Below are positions 1-5,891 of a stretch of 6,960 nucleotides of DNA, piece after piece. The notes beneath the pieces were generated by a model. That model was not told the origin of the DNA, searched no databases, and saw nothing but the letters and a program-made list of their open reading frames with translations. Location: contig DJDA01000037.1 of NCBI GenBank assembly GCA_002430835.1, positions 1 to 6,960 of the forward strand, written 5' to 3'. A program made the translations under genes and the position numbers. This DNA is from Brevundimonas sp. UBA5936 (lineage in GTDB: Bacteria > Pseudomonadota > Alphaproteobacteria > Caulobacterales > Caulobacteraceae). The stretch's first letter is position 1; each line of letters starts with the position of its first letter.

Positions 1-265
1 TGTCCGACTCGCTCCACCCAACCCGACTCTAGGCGTGGCTGGTCGGTATCCATGTTCCGCGCCTCCATCGCCTCGCGGTGACGGTCAATCTCGGCAACCG
101 AATCGCTGAGGCCGCTGGAGTTGCCATCGAGCCGATGCATCTGCGTCAACCCCAAGTGATAGAAGCGCAGCAGCTTCATCGCATCCGGATCGCCCGCACT
201 TACGCCTGCCTTGACCTGGTGCATCATGTTGGTCACACGCATCAGGCTGCGCTTGAGCTTCCAGC
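1..265 (-). other. Unrecognised coding-like segment joined to cobS; compositionally distinct
   Basis: About 85 residues follow the CobS homology, with no stop before the window edge. The segment is hydrophilic, probably helical, rich in Met, Arg, Asp and Glu, and has no membrane segment. Recognisable stretches include GWKLKRSLMRVTNMMHQVK, LLRFYHLGLTQMHRLDG and VAEIDRHREAMEARNMD. I do not recognise the family. GC is about 62 percent over positions 1-240 by hand count, against about 75 percent in nearby cobS stretches. About a quarter of codons end in A or T (such as GCA, GTA, AGT, CTA, CCA, CGA), far more than in the neighbouring genes. That bias and the lack of stops suggest this frame is truly coding, in a genome or element of different codon use. 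The left limit is unknown and the right limit is uncertain by about 20 bases (roughly 246-275). It may be the end of an inserted element's gene or the result of an assembly join. Confidence 0.5.
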
Positions 266-701
266 CGTACACCGCCGCCGCCATCCACGGCGACACGGCG
301 ACCAGCATCGCCAGCGCCGCAACCCGCAACGCCAGCGTCAGCCCCAGCGTCAGCGCGCCGTATGAGCCGAGGCGGCTGTCCTTCATGATCTCCAGCCGCC
401 GCGCCCGCGTCTGGCCGCCGCCCAGACCGTCGGCGGTGTCGGCCAGCCCGTCCTCGTGGAAGCCGCCGGTCAGGGCCACACCCGCCGCCACGGCCAGCAG
501 GGCCGCGATCCACGGGCTCCACACCTGGGCCGCGCCGTAGAGGATCGCCGCCGCGATCAGGCCGACCACCTGCCCCACCAGCGGGAACCAGCGCGCGCTC
601 TGCTGGATCCACTCGGGCTGGAAATCGCGCAGCGGCGGCGTCGGCAGGCGCGTCAGGAACTGCAGGGCGCAGACGAACAGCCGCGCCTCGCGTCCGATCA
701 T
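1..701 (-). CDS. cobS: Cobalamin synthase CobS (CobV), N-terminal half, running in frame into an unrelated C-terminal segment; 3' end outside window
   Basis: The frame opened by the ATG at 701 stays free of stops to the window edge (233 full codons). Residues 1 to about 143 are plain adenosylcobalamin-5'-phosphate synthase, the membrane enzyme that joins AdoGDP-cobinamide to alpha-ribazole (phosphate). They include the start ARLFVCALQFLTRLPTP (6-22), ARWFPLVGQVVGLI (36-49), GGFHEDGLADTADGLGGG (79-96) with the acidic residues expected for metal binding, and RRLEIMKDSRLGSYGALTLG (101-120). From about residue 144 the expected alanine-rich helices (SRA-type motif and later glycine-rich segments) are missing. 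The chain becomes hydrophilic and unlike CobS, and base composition changes with it. The start overlaps cobT as ATGA, with GGAGG 7 bases upstream. Other reading frames do not hold the missing half, so a simple frameshift is ruled out. The enzyme is probably inactive as read, unless the fusion is an assembly artefact. Confidence 0.82.
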   Translation of the reverse strand, partial: MIGREARLFVCALQFLTRLPTPPLRDFQPEWIQQSARWFPLVGQVVGLIAAAILYGAAQVWSPWIAALLAVAAGVALTGGFHEDGLADTADGLGGGQTRARRLEIMKDSRLGSYGALTLGLTLALRVAALAMLVAVSPWMAAAVYGWKLKRSLMRVTNMMHQVKAGVSAGDPDAMKLLRFYHLGLTQMHRLDGNSSGLSDSVAEIDRHREAMEARNMDTDQPRLESGWVERVG

Positions 702-1741
702 CGCGCGGCCTCCAATATGTCCTTCAGCTCGGCCACGTCGGACAGCAGGGCGCAGGCCGCCTTCAGCAGCGGCACGGCCAGCAACGCGCCCGTCCCCTCG
801 CCCAGACGCATGTCGAGACCCAGCAGGGGTTGCGCCTCGACGGCCTCCAGCATCCGACGATGCCCCGCCTCGGCCGAGGCGTGGGCGAAGATGCAGTAGT
901 CGCGCGTCTCCGGCGCCAGTCGGATCGCCAGCAGCGCCGCCGCCGAACCGATGAAGCCGTCGACGATGACCGGAACGCCCGCCTTGGCCGCGTCGAGCAG
1001 GGCCCCGGCCATCATGGCGATCTCGAAGCCGCCGAACTGGGTCAGCACCTCCAGCGGCGCCGTCGCGTCCGAACGGGCGGCGGCCTTGGCCAACACGGCC
1101 TGTTTGCGCGCCATGCCCTCGGGCGAATGCCCCGCCCCCTGCCCCACGCAGTCGGCCAGAGGCGCGGGTGCCAGCCGGTGCATCAGCAGGGCCGCCGAGG
1201 CGCTGTTGCCGATGCCCATTTCGCCCAGGGCGATCACATCAGCGCCGTCGTCGATAGCGGCCCGCGCCATGGCGGCGCCTTCCAGCAGAGCGGCCTCGGC
1301 CTGATCGCGTGTCATGGCGGGCTCGACCGAGGCGTCCTTCGTGCCCGGCGCGACCTTGGCGTGGATCAGGCCCGCGCGGTCCGACAGGTCGGCGGCGACG
1401 CCCGCGTCGATCACCTGCACCTGCGCGCCCACGACCTTGGCGAAGGCGTTGGCGCTGGCCCGGCCCGTCAGCAACGTATCGACCATGGCCACGGTCACCC
1501 CCGCCGGATAGGCCGCCACGCCCGAGCGCGTCAGCCCGTGATCCGCTGCGAAGACCAGCAGCACCGGCCGGGTCACGGTCGGGCGCAGAGTCTGCTGGAT
1601 CAGGCCCAGCGTCAGGGCCAGATCCTCGATCCGGCCCAGGGCGCCGACCGGCTTGGCCTTGCCGTCCAGCGCCTGCCGCAGCGGCGCGCGCAGCCCCGGA
1701 TCCAGCGGCGGAACGGAGAAAAGCTCGGTCAGTTCGGTCAT
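698..1741 (-). CDS. cobT: Nicotinate-nucleotide--dimethylbenzimidazole phosphoribosyltransferase CobT (CobU of P. denitrificans)
   Basis: A 347-residue cytoplasmic enzyme, the usual length. It transfers phosphoribose from nicotinate mononucleotide to 5,6-dimethylbenzimidazole, giving alpha-ribazole 5'-phosphate, the activated lower ligand of B12. Family motifs run in order: PVGALGRIEDLAL (31-43), FAADHGLTRSGVAAYPAGVT (64-83), ALGEMGIGNSASAALL (171-186), LTQFGGFEIAMMAGA (233-247), VDGFIGSAAALLA (260-272), FAHASAEAGH (285-294) and LGLDMRLGEGTGALLA (307-322). Glu174 falls at the same number as the Salmonella CobT residue of the GEMGIGN motif. Glu315 in LGEGTGA corresponds to the catalytic Glu317 there. 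The ATG overlaps the cobQ stop as ATGA and has AGGA 5 bases upstream. The TGA at 700-698 overlaps the cobS start. This is not the cobaltochelatase subunit that shares the CobT name in P. denitrificans. Confidence 0.95.
   Translation of the reverse strand: MTELTELFSVPPLDPGLRAPLRQALDGKAKPVGALGRIEDLALTLGLIQQTLRPTVTRPVLLVFAADHGLTRSGVAAYPAGVTVAMVDTLLTGRASANAFAKVVGAQVQVIDAGVAADLSDRAGLIHAKVAPGTKDASVEPAMTRDQAEAALLEGAAMARAAIDDGADVIALGEMGIGNSASAALLMHRLAPAPLADCVGQGAGHSPEGMARKQAVLAKAAARSDATAPLEVLTQFGGFEIAMMAGALLDAAKAGVPVIVDGFIGSAAALLAIRLAPETRDYCIFAHASAEAGHRRMLEAVEAQPLLGLDMRLGEGTGALLAVPLLKAACALLSDVAELKDILEAAR
709..713 (-). promoter_or_regulatory. Ribosome binding site of cobS (inside cobT)
   Basis: A full GGAGG on the minus strand, 7 bases before the ATG at 701, made from the Leu-Glu-Ala codons at the end of CobT. 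It confirms that cobS begins here and that the 5' end of cobS is intact. Confidence 0.75.
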
Positions 1742-3210
1742 GTCAGTCCTGCGATCCGGGCCAGAGCCGGAATGTCGAAATGGGTTTCCAGAACGGCGGC
1801 GATGCGGTCCAGCGCCTGATCCACCCGCGCGCCCTGATCCACGCCGTCGGACGCCGCGCCGACCTCCGCCAGCAGCGCCGCCCGCGCCTCGGCCCGATCG
1901 AACAGGCCGTGGACATAGAGGCCCGCGATCCGCCCATCGCCCGAGCGCGCGCCATGCGTCGCCCCGTCGATCATGGCGACCGGCCGTGCCGCATCCGGGC
2001 CGTCGGTGCGGCCGATGTGGATCTCATAGCCCTGAACCACCGCGCCGGAGGGCGTCAGTTGTCCTTCGACCCGACGCAGCGTCTTGGCGCCCGCCAGCAC
2101 CGTCTCGACGTCCAGCAGGCCCAGCCCCGGCGCCGAACCCGCCACGCCCTCGACGCCGTCCGGGTCGCTGATCGTCCGGCCCAGCATTTGATAGCCGCCG
2201 CACACGCCCAGCACCCGCCCGCCGCGTCGCACATGGGCGGCGATATCCACGTCCCAGCCCTGCGCGCGCAGGAAGGCCAGATCGGCCAGCGTCGCCTTGG
2301 TTCCCGGCAGGATGATCAGGTCCGCATCGCCCGGCAGGGCCTGCCCCGGTGGGACAAAGCCGAAGTCCACGCCCGGCTCATGCCGCAACGGATCGAAGTC
2401 GTCGAAATTGGCGATGCGCGACAGCATGGGCACGGCGATCCGCACCTTTCCGCCACGCGCGCCGCCCGACCGCTCTAGCACCACGGCGTCCTCGGCGGGA
2501 AGCGATCGCGCATCCGCCAGCCACGACGCCATGCCCAGGTCCGCCCAGCCCGTGCGCCGCGTGATCTCTGCCCGCCCCTGATCGAACAGGGCCGGATCGC
2601 CGCGAAACTTGTTGATGATGAAGCCCCGGATCATCGCCCGGTCCTCGCCGTCCAGCACCGCGTGGGCGCCGACCAGGGAGGCGATGACATGGCCCCGGTC
2701 GATGTCGCCGACCAGCACCACCGGCACGTCCGCCGCGCGGGCGAAGCCCATGTTGGCGATGTCCCCGGCGCGCAGGTTGGTCTCGGCCGGACTGCCCGCG
2801 CCTTCGACGATCACCAGATCGGCTTCAGCCTGAAGACGACGGAAGCTGTCCAGCACCACGTCCAGCAGGGCGGCCTTGCGGTCCTGATAGCCCGCCGCCT
2901 GCCACACGCCCTCGACCTGACCGCGCACGACCAACTGGGCGCCGGTGTCGCTCTGCGGCTTCAGCAGGACGGGGTTCATATCGACCGTCGCCGGGGTGCG
3001 GCAGGCCAGCGCCTGAAGCGCCTGGGCGCGGCCGATCTCGCCGATGCGGCCCTCATGGTCGGGCGCAGTGACGGCGGCGTTGTTGGACATGTTCTGCGGC
3101 TTGAACGGCCGCACCGTCAGTCCGCGATTGGCGAAGACGCGGCACAGACCGGCGACCAGCACCGACTTGCCCACGTCCGAGCCGCAGCCCTGGATCATCA
3201 ACGCGGCCAT
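1738..3210 (-). CDS. cobQ: Cobyric acid synthase CobQ (glutamine-hydrolysing; CbiP)
   Basis: A 490-residue amidotransferase, the normal family length. It adds the b, d, e and g side-chain amides to adenosylcobyrinic acid a,c-diamide using ATP and glutamine. The N-terminal dethiobiotin-synthetase-like domain shows the nucleotide loop QGCGSDVGKSVLVAG (7-21), PFKPQNMSNNAAVT (35-48), GEIGRAQALQA (58-68), MNPVLLKPQSD (78-88), VIVEGAGSPAETN (133-145) and VGDIDRG (167-173). The C-terminal class I glutaminase domain has its nucleophile in GVCGGYQMLG (C337) and the histidine in YVHGLFD (H434). VQGYEIHIGRT (392-402) is also typical. The start at 3210 gives the usual short lead before the QG(C/T)GSDVGKS loop and overlaps cbiB by 13 bases. 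ATG at 3198 (TGATG with the cbiB stop) is the alternative, but it has no visible ribosome site. Residues 49-57 carry a few extra residues compared with the common VTADGGEIGRAQ form. Confidence 0.95.
   Translation of the reverse strand: MAALMIQGCGSDVGKSVLVAGLCRVFANRGLTVRPFKPQNMSNNAAVTAPDHEGRIGEIGRAQALQALACRTPATVDMNPVLLKPQSDTGAQLVVRGQVEGVWQAAGYQDRKAALLDVVLDSFRRLQAEADLVIVEGAGSPAETNLRAGDIANMGFARAADVPVVLVGDIDRGHVIASLVGAHAVLDGEDRAMIRGFIINKFRGDPALFDQGRAEITRRTGWADLGMASWLADARSLPAEDAVVLERSGGARGGKVRIAVPMLSRIANFDDFDPLRHEPGVDFGFVPPGQALPGDADLIILPGTKATLADLAFLRAQGWDVDIAAHVRRGGRVLGVCGGYQMLGRTISDPDGVEGVAGSAPGLGLLDVETVLAGAKTLRRVEGQLTPSGAVVQGYEIHIGRTDGPDAARPVAMIDGATHGARSGDGRIAGLYVHGLFDRAEARAALLAEVGAASDGVDQGARVDQALDRIAAVLETHFDIPALARIAGLT
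1747..1750 (-). promoter_or_regulatory. Ribosome binding site of cobT (inside cobQ)
   Basis: AGGA on the minus strand, 5 bases before the ATG at 1741. It is embedded in the Ala-Gly codons near the end of cobQ. Confidence 0.6.
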
Positions 3211-4145
3211 GCGAAGCCCCCGCCGATCAGCAGCATCAGCAACAGGGCGCAGGCGAGGCCGTAAACCTTCAGCCCGCGTTTCAGATCATGGGCGGACGGC
3301 GGCGCCCAGTCGCCGAAGACAGGTCGGTCGGTCATGACGCCGTCATAGCGGACCGGACCGCCCAGTCGAACCCGCAGCGCGCCCGCCATGGCCGCCTCGG
3401 GCCACCCGGCGTTGGGCGAGGCGTGCCTGCCCGCATCGCGCCACATGATGCGCCAGCCGCCTGCGCCCGCCAGCGCGATCAAGGCGCCCGCGATGCGCGC
3501 CGGGATCCAGTTCATCACATCATCGGTGCGCGCCGCCGCCCAGCCGAAAGCCCGCCAGCGCGGCTCCATATGGCCGATCATGCTGTCGGCGGTGTTGATG
3601 GCCTTATAGGCGAACAGGCCCGGCAGGCCGCCGATCACGAACCAGAAGACCGGCGCGACCACGCCGTCGCAGAAGCTCTCGGCCAGGCTTTCCAGGGCGG
3701 CGGTCGCGACCTCGCCCTCGTCCATCGCCTCGACGTCGCGGCCGACGATCATGCCGACCGCCAGACGCGCGGCGGGCAGGTCGCCCGCCTTCAGCGGTCG
3801 GGCCACGGCGCGGACGTGATCGAACAGGCTGCGCGCCGCCAGCCCCGTCGCGCCGCAGACCAGCAACAGCGCCAATCCCGGCCAAAAAGGCGAGGCGGCG
3901 GCCAGCGCCTGCACGCCCCAGCCCGCCCCGCCTGCGACGGCGATCAGGATCAGGACCGTGACGACGCCCAGCGCACGGCGCGCGCCCTGTGGCCGTTCCG
4001 CCTTGTTCCAGCGCCGCTCCAGCACCGCGATCAGGGCGCCGAGCCACGCCACCGGATGCGACAGGCGCCGAGGCCAACCAAGGACGCCTTCGACCAGCAA
4101 GGCGCCCGCGACGATCCAGGGCGTGGGCAGGCTGCTAACGGGCAC
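3198..4145 (-). CDS. cbiB: Adenosylcobinamide-phosphate synthase CbiB (CobD of the aerobic pathway)
   Basis: A 315-residue inner-membrane protein that joins adenosylcobyric acid to aminopropanol phosphate (or aminopropanol), giving adenosylcobinamide phosphate. The family core is clear: HPVAWLGALIAVLERRWN (30-47), then ARLAVGMIVGRD (126-137), ALESLAESFCDGVVAPVFW (150-168), YKAINTADSMIGHMEPRW (180-197) and FGWAAARTDDVMNWIPARI (200-218). Hydrophobic segments flank the core (about 10-26, 58-84, 89-105, 161-178, 217-230, 293-312). The start is a GTG at 4145, because no ATG, GTG or TTG precedes it in frame nearby. It overlaps the end of btuD by 11 bases, with only a weak GGAA 10 bases upstream, so coupling to btuD translation is likely. 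Usual alphaproteobacterial proteins read AEN where this one has AES (155-157), a mild substitution as far as I recall. Its substrate partner CobC lies upstream in the same operon. Confidence 0.93.
   Translation of the reverse strand: MPVSSLPTPWIVAGALLVEGVLGWPRRLSHPVAWLGALIAVLERRWNKAERPQGARRALGVVTVLILIAVAGGAGWGVQALAAASPFWPGLALLLVCGATGLAARSLFDHVRAVARPLKAGDLPAARLAVGMIVGRDVEAMDEGEVATAALESLAESFCDGVVAPVFWFVIGGLPGLFAYKAINTADSMIGHMEPRWRAFGWAAARTDDVMNWIPARIAGALIALAGAGGWRIMWRDAGRHASPNAGWPEAAMAGALRVRLGGPVRYDGVMTDRPVFGDWAPPSAHDLKRGLKVYGLACALLLMLLIGGGFAWPR
3217..3221 (-). promoter_or_regulatory. Weak ribosome binding site supporting the cobQ start at 3210
   Basis: GGGGG on the minus strand ends 6 bases before the ATG at 3210, inside the last codons of cbiB. 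It is not a perfect site, but nothing comparable precedes the alternative ATG at 3198, so it tips the choice to 3210. Confidence 0.4.
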
Positions 4146-4911
4146 GGCCGACCATTTCCAGCACCGGGCCGCGCACGCCGTCCAGGGTGCGCGCCTCGAC
4201 GCCGTACGCCGTCTTGAGCACCTCGGGCGACAGGGCCTCGGCCGGGGCGGCGTCGGCGATCACCCGCCCCTCGGCCAGAACGATCACCCGATCCGCCACG
4301 CGCAGGGCGGCGTCCAGATCATGCAGGGTCAGGACGACGCCCCGCCCCTCTTCATCCGCCAGCCGCCGGAACAGGTCGCAGGCGTCCAGCACATGACCCG
4401 GATCGAGGCCCGCCAGCGGCTCGTCCGCCAACAGCCATTGCGGTTCTCCGGCCAGGGCGCGGGCGATCAGGACACGCGCCCGCTCGCCGCCCGACAGGGT
4501 GGAGACGACGCGGTCGGCGAACCCCTCCACCCCCGCCACGGCCATGGCGCGGGCCACGGCGGCGCGGTCGTCCGCCCTCAGGCCCCAGGCGCCGACGTAG
4601 GGCGTGCGGCCCAGGCCGACGAAGGTGCGTCCCTCGACCGCCCAGGCGATCTCGGCGTTCTGGGGCAGGTAGGCGATGCGCCGTGATCGCGCGCGCGCGG
4701 GCAGGTCGCGCAATGCTCGGCCGTCCAACATCACGCGGCCCGCGTCGGGCGTTCGCAGAGCCGCCAGACAGTCCAGCAGCGTCGACTTGCCCGCTCCGTT
4801 CGGTCCGACGATCGCCGTCACCAGCCCCGGCGCGAAGGCCGCGTCGACGCCATTCAGCACCGCCTTGTCGCCCAGTCGGACGGACAGGTTCTCCACGCTC
4901 AGGATGCTCAT
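4135..4911 (-). CDS. btuD: BtuD-like cobalamin ABC transporter ATP-binding protein
   Basis: A 258-residue cytoplasmic ABC ATPase that powers the BtuC permease. All the expected elements are intact: Walker A GPNGAGKST (36-44), Q-loop glutamine in LPQN (Q84), signature LSGGERARV (139-147), Walker B WLLADEP with catalytic E164, D-loop AGLD (167-170) and switch histidine H197 in LTLHDLD. The C-terminal 50 residues (AEGRVIADAAPAEALSPEVL and onward) are typical of the FecE/BtuD/HmuV branch. The ATG at 4911 overlaps the btuC stop as ATGA and has AGGAAG 5 bases upstream. The gene ends with TAG at 4137-4135, inside the start of cbiB (11-base overlap). A longer reading of the same frame back to 5796 is only an out-of-frame shadow over btuC. 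Confidence 0.93.
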   Translation of the reverse strand: MSILSVENLSVRLGDKAVLNGVDAAFAPGLVTAIVGPNGAGKSTLLDCLAALRTPDAGRVMLDGRALRDLPARARSRRIAYLPQNAEIAWAVEGRTFVGLGRTPYVGAWGLRADDRAAVARAMAVAGVEGFADRVVSTLSGGERARVLIARALAGEPQWLLADEPLAGLDPGHVLDACDLFRRLADEEGRGVVLTLHDLDAALRVADRVIVLAEGRVIADAAPAEALSPEVLKTAYGVEARTLDGVRGPVLEMVGRAR

Positions 4912-5891
4912 GCCAGCTTCCTTCTCATGCTGATCAGCAGGGCCAGGAAGAAGGGCCCCCCCAGGGCCGCCATGGCCACGCCCAGCTTGATCTCGGTCGA
5001 GGCGGGCGTCAGCCGCACCAAGATGTCCGCCGCCAGCGTCAACGCCGCCCCGCCCAGAGCCGAGGGCAGCAGCAGGCCGCTGGGCCGGGCGCCAATCAGG
5101 GGCCGCAGCAGATGCGGCACGATCAGGCCGACGAAGCCGATCGACCCCGTCACCGCCACCGCCGAACCGACCGCCAGGGCCGCCCCCAGCGCCAGCATCA
5201 TCCGCCCGACGTCCAGCCGCACCCCCAGCGATCGCGCCCCCGCCTCGCCCAGGGTCAGGGCGTCCAGCGTCCGGCCTTGGGTCAACAGCAGCAGGCAGCC
5301 CAGGATCATGCCCGGCGCCGCCAGCCTCAGCTCGACCACGCTGCGGTCGGCCAGCGACCCCATCAGCCAGTTGACGATCTCGTTCACCGCCCAGGGGTTG
5401 GGCGCCAGGTTCAGCGCCAGGGCCACGCCCGCCCCGGCCATGGTCTGGATCACCACCCCGGCCAGGATGAAGGTGACGACGCTGCTGGTCGCCCCCGCCA
5501 AGGCCAGCAGCAACAGCACGCCGATCCCCGCCCCGACCATGGCCGCGACCGGCAGCACCCACGGCGCGCCGGCCGCCGCGCCCAGATAGAAGGTCAGCAC
5601 CGCCCCCAGCGCCGCCATGGTCGAGACGCCCAGGATCGCCGGATCGGCCAGGGGGTTGCGCGTATAGCCCTGCAACGCCGCCCCGGTCAGGCCCAGCACC
5701 GCCCCGACCATCAGGGCCAGCACCGTGCGCGGCAGGCGCAGCTCGAACAGAATGGCCCAGGCGGGATCGCCGCGCTGGCTCGCCCAGTCGCTCCACGGAA
5801 TCCAGACGCGGCCCGCGCTCATGCTGGCCACGGACAGGGCGACGATCAGGAGCAGAAGCCCGATCATCACCAGGGGACGCGGCAAGGTCAT
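4908..5891 (-). CDS. btuC: BtuC/FecCD-family cobalamin ABC transporter permease
   Basis: A 327-residue inner-membrane permease, the usual length for the FecCD family, whose members form homodimers with many transmembrane helices. Hydrophobic segments are evident near residues 8-24, 54-75, 93-133, 138-160, 191-204, 231-262, 272-294 and 303-321. Family motifs are LRLPR (51-55), the glycine-rich stretch GLTGAALQGYTRNPLADP (67-84) followed by ILGVS, and GSIGFVGLIVPHLLRPLIG (249-267), which includes the cytoplasmic coupling region that contacts the ATPase. The start at 5891 overlaps the btuF stop as ATGA and has a GGAGG 7 bases upstream. An upstream in-frame ATG at 5966 would add residues from inside btuF and is unlikely. 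The gene lies between btuF and btuD, so the three make a complete importer. Substrate assignment to corrinoids rests on the surrounding cob genes. Confidence 0.92.
   Translation of the reverse strand: MTLPRPLVMIGLLLLIVALSVASMSAGRVWIPWSDWASQRGDPAWAILFELRLPRTVLALMVGAVLGLTGAALQGYTRNPLADPAILGVSTMAALGAVLTFYLGAAAGAPWVLPVAAMVGAGIGVLLLLALAGATSSVVTFILAGVVIQTMAGAGVALALNLAPNPWAVNEIVNWLMGSLADRSVVELRLAAPGMILGCLLLLTQGRTLDALTLGEAGARSLGVRLDVGRMMLALGAALAVGSAVAVTGSIGFVGLIVPHLLRPLIGARPSGLLLPSALGGAALTLAADILVRLTPASTEIKLGVAMAALGGPFFLALLISMRRKLA
4917..4922 (-). promoter_or_regulatory. Ribosome binding site of btuD (inside btuC)
   Basis: AGGAAG on the minus strand ends 5 bases before the ATG at 4911. It lies within the Arg-Lys codons at the end of btuC. 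Confidence 0.65.

Noticed and set aside
1..300. A frameshift as the cause of the lost cobS homology
   Set aside because: I translated the other two minus-strand frames through the region. One gives Arg/Gly/Asp-rich noise and the other meets a stop soon after the break. Neither carries the missing half of CobS.
830..1819. Long plus-strand frames, also at 1309-2478, 3288-4217 and 4683-5969
   Set aside because: They lie opposite genes with clear family motifs, are rich in Arg, His, Gln and Pro, and show no domain. They are antisense shadows typical of high-GC DNA.
3196..3198. Alternative cobQ start at ATG 3198, forming TGATG with the cbiB stop
   Set aside because: It lacks an upstream ribosome site and trims the short lead usual in CobQ. 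The 3210 start fits the family better, though 3198 is not impossible.
4135..5796. A 553-residue minus-strand frame that looks like a fusion of a Gly/Arg-rich domain to the ABC ATPase
   Set aside because: Only the last 258 residues (from 4911) are protein-like. The earlier part is the out-of-frame shadow of btuC, which stays open because the DNA is so GC-rich. btuC itself has full family motifs in its own frame.
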